A program made the translations under genes and the position numbers. Positions 9,049-23,527 of a DNA stretch of 64,000 nt are shown one piece after another. The stretch comes from Coriaria nepalensis. Taxonomy: Eukaryota > Streptophyta > Magnoliopsida > Cucurbitales > Coriariaceae. Under the pieces are notes generated by a model. It was not told where the DNA came from, did no database searches, and worked only from the letters and a program-made list of their open reading frames with translations. Each line of letters opens with the position of its first letter. Position 1 is the first letter of the stretch. Location: the NCBI GenBank assembly GCA_027186245.1, contig CP114483.1:17752220-17816219 (forward strand). The letters run 5' to 3'.

Positions 9049-12000
9049 ACTGATGGAGATGCAATTATACGACTTTACGGCTAAAAAAACTGCATAGTTG
9101 CCTTCAATAGATCAATTGCAGGTTATGTGTGAAAGTCGTGTTTTAAATGCAAAAATATAATTGGTTCGACATGCTTTCAAATAATTTAATGATATGAGAA
9201 GACTGAATGATATGCTTTTTAAGGCTAAAATAATGCATTGTTGTCTACAATAGATTAATTGCAAGTTATGTAAGAAAATCATGTTTGAAGGGCGAAAATA
9301 GAATTCGTTAGAATTAATTTAGAATGATTTAATCACTACAAGAGACTCAATGACATGATTTTAAGGCTAAACAAATGCATTGTTGCCTTCGATAGATCAA
9401 CTGCAAGTTATGCACGAAACTCATGTTTATAGTGCAAATTTCGTTCGAAGTGTTTTAGAATTATTTAATAACTGAAAAATAATGCATAGTTTAAGGCCTA
9501 AAAAATGCATAGTTTAAGGCCTAAAAAATAGACGCAATTATACGAGTTTAAGGCCTAAAAAATGCATAGTTGCCTTCAATAGATCATTTGTAGGTTATGC
9601 ACGAAAGTCGTGTTTTAAATGCAAAAATGTAATTGGTTCGACATGCTTTAAATAATTTAATGATATGAAAAGACTGAATGATATGCTTTTTAAGGCTAAA
9701 ATAATGCATTGTTGTATGCAATAGATTAATTGCAAGTTATGTAAGAAAATCATGTTTGAAGGGCGAAAATAGAATTCGTTAGAATTAATTTAGAATGATT
9801 TAATCACTACAAGAGACTCAATGACATGATTTTAAGGCTAAACAAATGCATTGTTGCCTTCGATAGATCAACTGCAAGTTATGCACGGAAGTCATGTTTA
9901 AAGTGCGAATTTCATTCGAAGTTATTTAGAATGATTTAATGATTGAAAGAGACGCAATGATACGAGTTTAAGGCTAAAAAAATGCATAGTTTCCTTCAAT
10001 AGATCATTTGCAGGTTATGCATGAAAGTCGTGTTTGAAATGCAAAATTATAATTGGTTCGACATGCTTTCAAATAATTTAATGATATGAAAAGACTGAAT
10101 GATATGGTTTTTAAGGCTAAAATAATCAATTGTTGTCTGCAATAGATTAATTGCAAGTTATGTAAGAAATTAATGTTTGAAGGGCAAAAATAGAATTCGT
10201 TCGAATTAATTTAGAAGGATTTAATCACTACAAGAGACTCAACGACATGATTTTAAGGCTAAAGAAATGCATTGGTGCCTTCAATTGATCAACTGCAAGT
10301 TATGCACGAAAGTCATGTTTAAAGTGCGAATTTCGTCCGAAGTTATTTAGAATGATTTAATGACTGAAAGAGACGCAATTATACGACTTTAAGGCTAAAA
10401 AAATGCAAAGTTGCCTTCAATAGATCATTTGCAGGTTATGCATGAAAGTCGCTTTTTAAATGCAAAAATATAATTGGTTCGACATGCTTTCAAATAATTT
10501 AATGATATGAAAAGACTGAATGATATGCTTTTTAAGGCTAAAATAATGCATTGTTGTCTGCAATAGATTAATTGCAAGTTATGTAAGAAAATCATGTTTG
10601 AAGGGTGAAAATAGAATTCATTAGAATTAATTTAGAATGATTTAATCACTACAAGAGACTCAATGACATGATTTTAAGGCTAAACAAATGCATTGTTTCC
10701 TTCGATAGATCAACTGCAAGTTATGCACGGAACTCATATTTAATCTGTGAATTTCATTCGAAGTGATTTAGAGTGATTTAATGACTGAAGGAGATGCAAT
10801 TATACGACTTTACGGCTAAAAAAACTGCATAGTTGCCTTCAATAGATCAATTGCAGGTTATGTGTGAAAGTCGTGTTTTAAATGCAAAAATATAATTGGT
10901 TCGACATGCTTTCAAATAATTTAATGATATGAGAAGACTGAATGATATGCTTTTTAAGGCTAAAATAATGCATTGTTGCCTGCAATAGATTAATTGCAAG
11001 TTATGTAAGAAAATCATGTTTGAAGGGCAAAAATAGAATTCGTTCGAATTAATTTAGAAGGATTTAATCACTACAAGAGACTCAACGACAGGATTTTAAG
11101 GCTAAAGAAATGCCTTGTTGCCTTCAATAGATCAACTGCAAGTTATGCACGAAAGTCATGTTTAAAGTGCGAATTTCATCCGAAGTTATTTAGAATGATT
11201 TAATGACTGAAAGAGACGCAATTATACGACTTTAAGGCTAAAAAAATGCATAGTTGCCTTCAATAGCTCATTTGCAGGTTATGCATGAAAGTCGTGTTTT
11301 AAATGCAAAAATATAATTGGTTGGACATGCTTTCAAATAATTTAATGATAAGAAAAGACTGAATGATATGCTTTTTAAGGCTAAAATAATGCATTGTTGT
11401 CTACAATAGATTAATTGCGAGTTATGTAAGAAAATAGTGTTTGAAGGGCGAAAATAGAATTCATTTGAATTAATTTAGAATGATTTAATCACTACAAGAG
11501 ACTCAATGACATGATTTTAAGGCTAAACAAATGCATTGTTGCCTTCGATAGATCAACTGCAAGTTATGCACGGAACTCATGTTTAAAGTGCGAATTTCAT
11601 TCGAAGTGATTTAGAATGATTTAATGACTGAAAGAGATGCAATTATACGACTTTACGGCTAAAAAAACTGCATAGTTGCCTTCAATAGATCAATTGAAGG
11701 TTATGTGTGAAAGTCGTCTTTTAAATGCAAAAATATAATTGGTTCGACATGCTTTCAAATAATTTAATGATATGAGAAGACTGAATGATATGCTTTTTAA
11801 GGCTAAAATAATGCATTGTTGTCTACAATAGATTAATTGCAAGTTATGTAAGAAAATCATGTTTGAAGGGCGAAAATAGAATTCGTTGGAATTAATGTAG
11901 AATGATTTAATCACTACAAGAGACTCAATGACATGATTTTAAGGCTAAACAAATGCATTGTTGCCTTCGATAGATCAACTGCATGTTATGCACGAAACTC

Positions 12001-13312
12001 ATGTTTATCATGCAAATTTCGTTTGAAGTGTTTTAGAATTATTTAATAACTGAAAGAGACGCAATTATACGAGATTAAGGCCAAAAAAATGCATAGTTGC
12101 TTCCAATAGATCATTTGCAGGTTATGCATGAAAGACGTGTTTTAAATGCAAAAATATAATTGGTTCGACATGCTTTCAAATAATTTAATGATATGAAAAG
12201 ACGGAATGATATGCTTTTCAAGGGTAAAATAATGCATTGTTGTCTGCAATAGATTAATTGCCAGTTATGTAAGAAAATCATGTTTGAAGGGCGAAAATAG
12301 AATTCATTTGAATTAATTTAGAATGATTTAATCACTACAAGAGACTCAATGACATGATTTTAAGGCTAAACAAATGCATTGTTGCCTTCGATAGATCAAC
12401 TGCAAGTTATGCACGGAACTCATTTTTAAAGTGCGAATTTCATTGGAAGTGATTTAGAATGATTTAATGATTGATGGAGATGCAATTATACGACTTTACG
12501 GCTAAAAAACCTGCATAGTTGCCTTCAATAGATCAATTGCAGGTTATGTGTGAAAGTCGTGTTTTAAATGCAAAAATATAATTGGTTCGACATGCTTTCA
12601 AATAATTTAATGATATGAGAAGACTGAATGATATGCTTTTTAAGGCTAAAATAATGCATTGTTGTCTGCAATAGATTAATTGCAAGTTATGTAAGAAAAT
12701 CATGTTTGAAGGGCGAAAATAGAATTCGTTAGAATTAATGTAGAATGATTTAATCACTACAAGAGACTCAATGACATGGTTTTAAGGCTAAACAAATGCA
12801 TTGTTGCCTTCGATAGATCAACTGCTTGTTATGCACGAAACTCATGTTTATCGTGCAAATTTCGTTTGAAGTGTTTTAGAATTATTTAATAACTGAAAGA
12901 GACGCAATTATACGAGGTTAAGGCCAAAAAAATGCATAGTTGCCTTCAATAGATCATTTGCAGGTTATGCATGAAAGTCGTGTTTTAAATGCAAAAATAT
13001 AATTGGTTCGACATGCTTTCAAATAATTTAATGATATGAAAAGACTGAATGATATGCTTTTTAAGGCTAAAATAATGCATTGTTGTCTGCAATAGATTAA
13101 TTGCCAGTTATGTAAGAAAATCATGTTTGAAGGGCGAAAATAGAATTCATTTGAATTAATTTAGAATGATTTAATCACTACAAGAGACTCAATGACATGA
13201 TTTTAAGGCTAAACAAATGCATTGTTGCCTTCGATAGATCAACTGCAAGTTATGCACGGAACTCATTTTTAAAGTGCGAATTTCATTGGAAGTGATTTAG
13301 AATGATTTAATG
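9049..13312 (+). repeat. Ten-trimer repeat, 4,264 bp
   Basis: Unit starts: 9049 P, 9471 X, 9942 R, 10363 U, 10784 P, 11206 U, 11627 P, 12049 Q, 12470 P, 12892 Q. The first eight units are repeated at 13313-16733 at a constant offset of 4,264 bp, including the insertion at 9478/13742, the GCAAAGTTG variant of class U, TAGCTCATTT and GATAAGAAAAG. The offset equals ten trimers plus one insertion. The match ends near 12470/16734, where the two copies continue into different P units. The P-Q dimer at 12470-13312 looks like an added copy of the dimer before it. Confidence 0.8.
9478..9528 (+). repeat. Doubled 23-mer insertion, class X unit 9471
   Basis: The 23-mers are at 9482-9504 and 9505-9527. 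Lineage 2 (ATGTAATTGG, CTTTAAAT). It is the founder-like copy for the two later lineage-2 insertions, which sit at the same place in the 4,264-bp and 5,529-bp repeats. Confidence 0.85.
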
Positions 13313-13741
13313 ATTGATGGAGATGCAATTATACGACTTTACGGCTAAAAAAACTGCATAGTTGCCTTCAATAGATCAATTGCAGGTTATGTGTGAAAGT
13401 CGTGTTTTAAATGCAAAAATATAATTGGTTCGACATGCTTTCAAATAATTTAATGATATGAGAAGACTGAATGATATGCTTTTTAAGGCTAAAATAATGC
13501 ATTGTTGTCTACAATAGATTAATTGCAAGTTATGTAAGAAAATCATGTTTGAAGGGCGAAAATAGAATTCGTTAGAATTAATTTAGAATGATTTAATCAC
13601 TACAAGAGACTCAATGACATGATTTTAAGGCTAAACAAATGCATTGTTGCCTTCGATAGATCAACTGCAAGTTATGCACGAAACTCATGTTTATAGTGCA
13701 AATTTCGTTCGAAGTGTTTTAGAATTATTTAATAACTGAAA

Positions 13742-13792
13742 AATAATGCATAGTTTAAGGCCTAAAAAATGCATAGTTTAAGGCCTAAAAAA
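13742..13792 (+). repeat. Doubled 23-mer insertion, class X unit 13735
   Basis: The 23-mers are at 13746-13768 and 13769-13791. Lineage 2. It lies 4,264 bp after the copy at 9478, carried as part of the ten-trimer repeat. Confidence 0.85.
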
Positions 13793-14205
13793 TAGACGCA
13801 ATTATACGAGTTTAAGGCCTAAAAAATGCATAGTTGCCTTCAATAGATCATTTGTAGGTTATGCACGAAAGTCGTGTTTTAAATGCAAAAATGTAATTGG
13901 TTCGACATGCTTTAAATAATTTAATGATATGAAAAGACTGAATGATATGCTTTTTAAGGCTAAAATAATGCATTGTTGTATGCAATAGATTAATTGCAAG
14001 TTATGTAAGAAAATCATGTTTGAAGGGCGAAAATAGAATTCGTTAGAATTAATTTAGAATGATTTAATCACTACAAGAGACTCAATGACATGATTTTAAG
14101 GCTAAACAAATGCATTGTTGCCTTCGATAGATCAACTGCAAGTTATGCACGGAAGTCATGTTTAAAGTGCGAATTTCATTCGAAGTTATTTAGAATGATT
14201 TAATG

Positions 14206-17200
14206 ACTGAAAGAGACGCAATGATACGAGTTTAAGGCTAAAAAAATGCATAGTTTCCTTCAATAGATCATTTGCAGGTTATGCATGAAAGTCGTGTTTG
14301 AAATGCAAAATTATAATTGGTTCGACATGCTTTCAAATAATTTAATGATATGAAAAGACTGAATGATATGGTTTTTAAGGCTAAAATAATCAATTGTTGT
14401 CTGCAATAGATTAATTGCAAGTTATGTAAGAAATTAATGTTTGAAGGGCAAAAATAGAATTCGTTCGAATTAATTTAGAAGGATTTAATCACTACAAGAG
14501 ACTCAACGTTATGATTTTAAGGCTAAAGAAATGCATTGGTGCCTTCAATAGATCAACTGCAAGTTATGCACGAAAGTCATGTTTAAAGTGCGAATTTCGT
14601 CCGAAGTTATTTAGAATGATTTAATGACTGAAAGAGACGCAATTATACGACTTTAAGGCTAAAAAAATGCAAAGTTGCCTTCAATAGATCATTTGCAGGT
14701 TATGCATGAAAGTCGCTTTTTAAATGCAAAAATATAATTGGTTCGACATGCTTTCAAATAATTTAATGATATGAAAAGACTGAATGATATGCTTTTTAAG
14801 GCTAAAATAATGCATTGTTGTCTGCAATAGATTAATTGCAAGTTATGTAAGAAAATCATGTTTGAAGGGTGAAAATAGAATTCATTAGAATTAATTTAGA
14901 ATGATTTAATCACTACAAGAGACTCAATGACATGATTTTAAGGCTAAACAAATGCATTGTTTCCTTCGATAGATCAACTGCAAGTTATGCACGGAACTCA
15001 TATTTAATCTGTGAATTTCATTCGAAGTGATTTAGAGTGATTTAATGACTGAAGGAGATGCAATTATACGACTTTACGGCTAAAAAAACTGCATAGTTGC
15101 TTTCAATAGATCAATTGCAGGTTATGTGTGAAAGTCGTGTTTTAAATGCAAAAATATAATTGGTTCGACATGCTTTCAAATAATTTAATGATATGAGAAG
15201 ACTGAATGATATGCTTTTTAAGGCTAAAATAATGCATTGTTGCCTGCAATAGATTAATTGCAAGTTATGTAAGAAAATCATGTTTGAAGGGCAAAAATAG
15301 AATTCGTTCGAATTAATTTAGAAGGATTTAATCACTACAAGAGACTCAACGACATGATTTTAAGGCTAAAGAAATGCCTTGTTGCCTTCAATAGATCAAC
15401 TGCAAGTTATGCACGAAAGTCATGTTTAAAGTGCGAATTTCATCCGAAGTTATTTAGAATGATTTAATGACTGAAAGAGACGCAATTATACGACTTTAAG
15501 GCTAAAAAAATGCATAGTTGCCTTCAATAGCTCATTTGCAGGTTATGCATGAAAGTCGTGTTTTAAATGCAAAAATATAATTGGTTGGACATGCTTTCAA
15601 ATAATTTAATGATAAGAAAAGATAGAATGATATGCTTTTTAAGGCTAAAATAATGCATTGTTGTCTACAATAGATTAATTGCGAGTTATGTAAGAAAATC
15701 GTGTTTGAAGGGCGAAAATAGAATTCATTTGAATTAATTTAGAATGATTTAATCACTACAAGAGACTCAATGACATGATTTTAAGGCTAAACAAATGCAT
15801 TGTTGCCTTCGATAGATCAACTGCAAGTTATGCACGGAACTCATGTTTAAAGTGCGAATTTCATTCGAAGTGATTTAGAATGATTTAATGACTGAAAGAG
15901 ATGCAATTATACGACTTTACGGCTAAAAAAGCTGCATAGTTGCCTTCAATAGATCAATTGAAGGTTATGTGTGAAAGTCGTCTTTTAAATGCAAAAATAT
16001 AATTGGTTCGACATGCTTTCAAATAATTTAATGATATGAGAAGACTGAATGATATGCTTTTTAAGGCTAAAATAATGCATTGTTGCCTGCAATAGATTAA
16101 TTGCAAGTTATGTAAGAAAATCATGTTTGAAGGGCGAAAATAGAATTCGTTAGAATTAATGTAGAATGATTTAATCACTACAAGAGACTCAATGACATGA
16201 TTTTAAGGCTAAACAAATGCATTGTTGCCTTCGATAGATCAACTGCATGTTATGCACGAAACTCATGTTTATCGTGCAAATTTCGTTTGAAGTGTTTTAG
16301 AATTATTTAATAACTGAAAGAGACGCAATTATACGAGATTAAGGCCAAAAAAATGCATAGTTGCCTTCAATAGATCATTTGCAGGTTATGCATGAAAGTC
16401 GTGTTTTAAATGCAAAAATATAATTGGTTCGACATGCTTTCAAATAATTTAATGATATGAAAAGACTGAATGATATGCTTTTTAAGGCTAAAATAATGCA
16501 TTGTTGTCTGCAATAGATTAATTGCCAGTTATGTAAGAAAATCATGTTTGAAGGGCGAAAATAGAATTCATTTGAATTAATTTAGAATGATTTAATCACT
16601 ACAAGAGACTCAATGACATGATTTTAAGGCTAAACAAATGCATTGTTGCCTTCGATAGATCAACTGCAAGTTATGCACGGAACTCATTTTTAAAGTGCGA
16701 ATTTCATTGGAAGTGATTTAGAATGATTTAATGACTGATGGAGATGCAATTATACGACTTTACGGCTAAAAAAACTGCAGAGTTGCCTTCAATAGATCAA
16801 TTGCAGGTTATGTGTGAAAGTCGTGTTTTAATTGCAAAAATATAATTGGTTCGACATGCTTTCAAATAATTTAATGATACGAGAAGACTGAATGATATGC
16901 TTTTTAAGGCTAAAATAATGCATTGTTGTCTGCAATAGATTAATTGCAAGTCATGTAAGAAAATCATGTTTGAAGGGCGAAAATAGAATACGTTAGAATT
17001 AATTTAGAATGATTTAATCACTACAAGAGACTCAATGACATGATTTTAAGGCTAAACAAATGCATTGTTGCCTTCGATAGATCAACTGCAAGTTATGCAC
17101 GAAAGTCATGTTTAAAGTGCGAATTTTATTCGAAGTGATTTAGAATGATTTAATGACTGAAGGAGATGCAATTATCCGACTTTACGGCTAAAAAAACTGC

Positions 17201-17998
17201 ATAGTTGCCTTCAATAGATCAATTGCAGGTTATGTGTGAAAGTCGTGTTTTAAATGCAAAAATATAAATGGTTCGACATGCTTTCAAATAATTTAATGAT
17301 ATGAGAAGACTGAATGATATGCTTTTTAAGGCTAAAATAATGCATTGTTGTCTGCAATAGATTAATTGCAAGTTATGTAAGAAAATCATGTTTGAAGGGC
17401 AAAAATAGAATTCGTTAGAATTAATTTAGAATGATTTAATCACTACAAGAGACTCAATGACATGATTTTAAGGCTAAACAAATGCATTGTTGCCTTCGAT
17501 AGATCAACTGCAAGTTATGCACGAAACTCATGTTTATAGTGCAAATTTCGTTCGAAGTGTTTTAGAATGATTTAATAACTGAAAGAGACGCAATTATACG
17601 AGTTTAAGGCCAAAAAAATGCATAGTTGCCTTCAATAGGTCATTTGCAGGTTATGCATGAAAGTCGTGTTTTAAATGCAAAATTATAATTGGTTCGACAT
17701 GCTTTCAAATAATTTAATGATATGAAAAGACTGAATGATATGCTTTTTAAGGCTAAAATAATGCATTGTTGTCTGCAATAGATTAATTGCAAGTCATGTA
17801 AGAAAATCATGTTTGAAGGACGAAAATAGAATTCATTTGAATTAATTTAGAATGATTTAATCACTACAAGAGACTCAATGACATGATTTTAAGGCTAAAC
17901 AAATGCATTGTTGCCTTCGATAGATCAACTGCAAGTTATGCACGGAACTCATTTTTAAAGTGCGAATTTCATTGGAAGTGATTTAGAATGATTTAATG
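14206..17998 (+). repeat. Nine-trimer cassette, copy 1 (3,793 bp)
   Basis: Order R-U-P-U-P-Q-P-P-Q. This block stays intact while the linkers around it change, so it is the core unit of the region. Markers by unit: TTTCC and GTTTTTAAGG with CAATTGTTG (R, 14206); GCAAAG and TCGCTTTTTAAA (U, 14627); TTTAATCTG before 15048; TAGCTCATTT and GGTTGGACATG (U, 15470); GCTGCATAG (P, 15891); CTGCAGAG (P, 16734); TTATCCGAC (P, 17156); AATAGGTCATTT (Q, 17578). Confidence 0.85.
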
Positions 17999-19270
17999 AT
18001 TGATGGAGATGCAATTATACGACTTTACGGCTAAAAAACCTGCATAGTTGCCTTCAATAGATCAATTGCAGGTTATGTGTGAAAGTCGTCTTTTAAATGC
18101 AAAAATATAATTGGTTCGACATGCTTTCAAATAATTTAATGATATGAGAAGACTGAATGATATGCTTTTTAAGGCTAAAATAATGCATTGTTGTCTGCAA
18201 TAGATTAATTGCAAGTTATGTAAGAAAATCATGTTTGAAGGGCGAAAATAGAATTCGTTAGAATTAATGTAGAATGATTTAATCACTACAAGAGACTCAA
18301 TGACATGGTTTTAAGGCTAAACAAATGCATTGTTGCCTTCGATAGATCAACTGCTTGTTATGCACGAAACTCATGTTTATCGTGCAAATTTCGTTTGAAG
18401 TGTTTTAGAATTATTTAATAACTGAAAGAGACGCAATTATACGAGGTTAAGGCCAAAAAAATGCATAGTTGCCTTCAATAGATCATTTGCAGGTTATGCA
18501 TGAAAGTCGTGTTTTAAATGCAAAAATATAATTGGTTCGACATGCTTTCAAATAATTTAATGATATGAAAAGACTGAATGATATGCTTTTTAAGGCTAAA
18601 ATAATGCATTGTTGTCTGCAATAGATTAATTGCCAGTTATGTAAGAAAATCATGTTTGAAGGGCGAAAATAGAATTCATTTGAATTAATTTAGAATGATT
18701 TAATCACTACAAGAGACTCAATGACATGATTTTAAGGCTAAACAAATGCATTGTTGCCTTCGATAGATCAACTGCAAGTTATGCACGGAACTCATTTTTA
18801 AAGTGCGAATTTCATTGGAAGTGATTTAGAATGATTTAATGATTGATGGAGATGCAATTATACGACTTTACGGCTAAAAAAACTGCATAGTTGCCTTCAA
18901 TAGATCAATTGCAGGTTATGTGTGAAAGTCGTGTTTTAAATGCAAAAATATAATTGGTTCGACATGCTTTCAAATAATTTAATGATATGAGAAGACTGAA
19001 TGATATGCTTTTTAAGGCTAAAATAATGCATTGTTGTCTACAATAGATTAATTGCAAGTTATGTAAGAAAATCATGTTTGAAGGGCGAAAATAGAATTCG
19101 TTAGAATTAATTTAGAATGATTTAATCACTACAAGAGACTCAATGACATGATTTTAAGGCTAAACAAATGCATTGTTGCCTTCGATAGATCAACTGCAAG
19201 TTATGCACGAAACTCATGTTTATAGTGCAAATTTCGTTCGAAGTGTTTTAGAATTATTTAATAACTGAAA

Positions 19271-19321
19271 AATAATGCATAGTTTAAGGCCTAAAAAATG
19301 CATAGTTTAAGGCCTAAAAAA
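19271..19321 (+). repeat. Doubled 23-mer insertion, class X unit 19264
   Basis: The 23-mers are at 19275-19297 and 19298-19320. Lineage 2, 5,529 bp after the copy at 13742. It is the last X unit before an interval of almost 20 kb in which only the uninserted class Y occurs. Confidence 0.85.
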
Positions 19322-19734
19322 TAGACGCAATTATACGAGTTTAAGGCCTAAAAAATGCATAGTTGCCTTCAATAGATCATTTGTAGGTTATGCACGAAAG
19401 TCGTGTTTTAAATGCAAAAATGTAATTGGTTCGACATGCTTTAAATAATTTAATGATATGAAAAGACTGAATGATATGCTTTTTAAGGCTAAAATAATGC
19501 ATTGTTGTATGCAATAGATTAATTGCAAGTTATGTAAGAAAATCATGTTTGAAGGGCGAAAATAGAATTCGTTAGAATTAATTTAGAATGATTTAATCAC
19601 TACAAGAGACTCAATGACATGATTTTAAGGCTAAACAAATGCATTGTTGCCTTCGATAGATCAACTGCAAGTTATGCACGGAAGTCATGTTTAAAGTGCG
19701 AATTTCATTCGAAGTTATTTAGAATGATTTAATG

Positions 19735-22700
19735 ACTGAAAGAGACGCAATGATACGAGTTTAAGGCTAAAAAAATGCATAGTTTCCTTCAATAGATCAT
19801 TTGCAGGTTATGCATGAAAGTCGTGTTTGAAATGCAAAATTATAATTGGTTCGACATGCTTTCAAATAATTTAATGATATGAAAAGACTGAATGATATGG
19901 TTTTTAAGGCTAAAATAATCAATTGTTGTCTGCAATAGATTAATTGCAAGTTATGTAAGAAATTAATGTTTGAAGGGCAAAAATAGAATTCGTTCGAATT
20001 AATTTAGAAGGATTTAATCACTACAAGAGACTCAACGACATGATTTTAAGGCTAAAGAAATGCATTGGTGCCTTCAATAGATCAACTGCAAGTTATGCAC
20101 GAAAGTCATGTTTAAAGTGCGAATTTCGTCCGAAGTTATTTAGAATGATTTAATGACTGAAAGAGACGCAATTATACGACTTTAAGGCTAAAAAAATGCA
20201 AAGTTGCCTTCAATAGATCATTTGCAGGTTATGCATGAAAGTCGCTTTTTAAATGCAAAAATATAATTGGTTCGACATGCTTTCAAATAATTTAATGATA
20301 TGAAAAGACTGAATGATATGCTTTTTAAGGCTAAAATAATGCATTGTTGTCTGCAATAGATTAATTGCAAGTTATGTAAGAAAATCATGTTTGAAGGGTG
20401 AAAATAGAATTCATTAGAATTAATTTAGAATGATTTAATCACTACAAGAGACTCAATGACATGATTTTAAGGCTAAACAAATGCATTGTTTCCTTCGATA
20501 GATCAACTGCAAGTTATGCACGGAACTCATATTTAATCTGTGAATTTCATTCGAAGTGATTTAGAGTGATTTAATGACTGAAGGAGATGCAATTATACGA
20601 CTTTACGGCTAAAAAAACTGCATAGTTGCTTTCAATAGATCAATTGCAGGTTATGTGTGAAAGTCGTGTTTTAAATGCAAAAATATAATTGGTTCGACAT
20701 GCTTTCAAATAATTTAATGATATGAGAAGACTGAATGATATGCTTTTTAAGGCTAAAATAATGCATTGTTGCCTGCAATAGATTAATTGCAAGTTATGTA
20801 AGAAAATCATGTTTGAAGGGCAAAAATAGAATTCGTTCGAATTAATTTAGAAGGATTTAATCACTACAAGAGACTCAACGACATGATTTTAAGGCTAAAG
20901 AAATGCCTTGTTGCCTTCAATAGATCAACTGCAAGTTATGCACGAAAGTCATGTTTAAAGTGCGAATTTCATCCGAAGTTATTTAGAATGATTTAATGAC
21001 TGAAAGAGACGCAATTATACGACTTTAAGGCTAAAAAAATGCATAGTTGCCTTCAATAGCTCATTTGCAGGTTATGCATGAAAGTCGTGTTTTAAATGCA
21101 AAAATATAATTGGTTGGACATGCTTTCAAATAATTTAATGATAAGAAAAGATAGAATGATATGCTTTTTAAGGCTAAAATAATGCATTGTTGTCTACAAT
21201 AGATTAATTGCGAGTTATGTAAGAAAATCGTGTTTGAAGGGCGAAAATAGAATTCATTTGAATTAATTTAGAATGATTTAATCACTACAAGAGACTCAAT
21301 GACATGATTTTAAGGCTAAACAAATGCATTGTTGCCTTCGATAGATCAACTGCAAGTTATGCACGGAACTCATGTTTAAAGTGCGAATTTCATTCGAAGT
21401 GATTTAGAATGATTTAATGACTGAAAGAGATGCAATTATACGACTTTACGGCTAAAAAAGCTGCATAGTTGCCTTCAATAGATCAATTGAAGGTTATGTG
21501 TGAAAGTCGTCTTTTAAATGCAAAAATATAATTGGTTCGACATGCTTTCAAATAATTTAATGATATGAGAAGACTGAATGATATGCTTTTTAAGGCTAAA
21601 ATAATGCATTGTTGTCTGCAATAGATTAATTGCAAGTTATGTAAGAAAATCATGTTTGAAGGGCGAAAATAGAATTCGTTAGAATTAATGTAGAATGATT
21701 TAATCACTACAAGAGACTCAATGACATGATTTTAAGGCTAAACAAATGCATTGTTGCCTTCGATAGATCAACTGCATGTTATGCACGAAACTCATGTTTA
21801 TCGTGCAAATTTCGTTTGAAGTGTTTTAGAATTATTTAATAACTGAAAGAGACGCAATTATACGAGATTAAGGCCAAAAAAATGCATAGTTGCCTTCAAT
21901 AGATCATTTGCAGGTTATGCATGAAAGTCGTGTTTTAAATGCAAAAATATAATTGGTTCGACATGCTTTCAAATAATTTAATGATATGAAAAGACTGAAT
22001 GATATGCTTTTTAAGGCTAAAATAATGCATTGTTGTCTGCAATAGATTAATTGCCAGTTATGTAAGAAAATCATGTTTGAAGGGCGAAAATAGAATTCAT
22101 TTGAATTAATTTAGAATGATTTAATCACTACAAGAGACTCAATGACATGATTTTAAGGCTAAACAAATGCATTGTTGCCTTCGATAGATCAACTGCAAGT
22201 TATGCACGGAACTCATTTTTAAAGTGCGAATTTCATTGGAAGTGATTTAGAATGATTTAATGACTGATGGAGATGCAATTATACGACTTTACGGCTAAAA
22301 AAACTGCAGAGTTGCCTTCAATAGATCAATTGCAGGTTATGTGTGAAAGTCGTGTTTTAATTGCAAAAATATAATTGGTTCGACATGCTTTCAAATAATT
22401 TAATGATACGAGAAGACTGAATGATATGCTTTTTAAGGCTAAAATAATGCATTGTTGTCTGCAATAGATTAATTGCAAGTCATGTAAGAAAATCATGTTT
22501 GAAGGGCGAAAATAGAATACGTTAGAATTAATTTAGAATGATTTAATCACTACAAGAGACTCAATGACATGATTTTAAGGCTAAACAAATGCATTGTTGC
22601 CTTCGATAGATCAACTGCAAGTTATGCACGAAAGTCATGTTTAAAGTGCGAATTTTATTCGAAGTGATTTAGAATGATTTAATGACTGAAGGAGATGCAA

Positions 22701-23527
22701 TTATCCGACTTTACGGCTAAAAAAACTGCATAGTTGCCTTCAATAGATCAATTGCAGGTTATGTGTGAAAGTCGTGTTTTAAATGCAAAAATATAAATGG
22801 TTCGACATGCTTTCAAATAATTTAATGATATGAGAAGACTGAATGATATGCTTTTTAAGGCTAAAATAATGCATTGTTGTCTGCAATAGATTAATTGCAA
22901 GTTATGTAAGAAAATCATGTTTGAAGGGCAAAAATAGAATTCGTTAGAATTAATTTAGAATGATTTAATCACTACAAGAGACTCAATGACATGATTTTAA
23001 GGCTAAACAAATGCATTGTTGCCTTCGATAGATCAACTGCAAGTTATGCACGAAACTCATGTTTATAGTGCAAATTTCGTTCGAAGTGTTTTAGAATGAT
23101 TTAATAACTGAAAGAGACGCAATTATACGAGTTTAAGGCCAAAAAAATGCATAGTTGCCTTCAATAGGTCATTTGCAGGTTATGCATGAAAGTCGTGTTT
23201 TAAATGCAAAATTATAATTGGTTCGACATGCTTTCAAATAATTTAATGATATGAAAAGACTGAATGATATGCTTTTTAAGGCTAAAATAATGCATTGTTG
23301 TCTGCAATAGATTAATTGCAAGTTATGTAAGAAAATCATGTTTGAAGGACGAAAATAGAATTCATTTGAATTAATTTAGAATGATTTAATCACTACAAGA
23401 GACTCAATGACATGATTTTAAGGCTAAACAAATGCATTGTTGCCTTCGATAGATCAACTGCAAGTTATGCACGGAACTCATGTTTAAAGTGCGAATTTCA
23501 TTCGAAGTGATTTAGAATGATTTAATG
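19735..23527 (+). repeat. Nine-trimer cassette, copy 2 (3,793 bp)
   Basis: Same unit order and length as the copy at 14206, carrying CTGCAGAG and TTTTAATTGC in its seventh unit (22263). It is separated from copy 1 by a four-trimer linker, P-Q-P-X, at 17999-19734. Confidence 0.87.

Larger units (their letters stand above)
12470..17998 (+). repeat. 13-trimer higher-order repeat, 5,529 bp, copy 1
   Basis: Unit starts: 12470 P, 12892 Q, 13313 P, 13735 X, 14206 R, 14627 U, 15048 P, 15470 U, 15891 P, 16313 Q, 16734 P, 17156 P, 17578 Q. It is followed at once by a near-identical copy. Shared rare markers include TGCTTGTTATG in the first C, AGGTTAAGGCC, GATAGAATG in the unit at 15470, AAAAAGCTGCATAG at 15891, CTGCAGAG and TTTTAATTGC at 16734, and TTATCCGACT at 17156. 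Length equals 13 trimers plus one ~50-bp insertion. Confidence 0.88.
17999..23527 (+). repeat. 13-trimer higher-order repeat, 5,529 bp, copy 2
   Basis: Unit starts: 17999 P, 18421 Q, 18842 P, 19264 X, 19735 R, 20156 U, 20577 P, 20999 U, 21420 P, 21842 Q, 22263 P, 22685 P, 23107 Q. It tracks copy 1 at a constant 5,529-bp offset, with only scattered differences seen by eye (for example GTCTTTTAAAT at about 18089 against GTGTTTTAAAT). The left boundary falls in the C subunit before 12470/17999: both have CATTTTTAAAG and ATTGATGG, but the preceding Q units differ. The right end changes at about 23474, where the last C reads CATGTTTAAAG instead of CATTTTTAAAG. Confidence 0.88.
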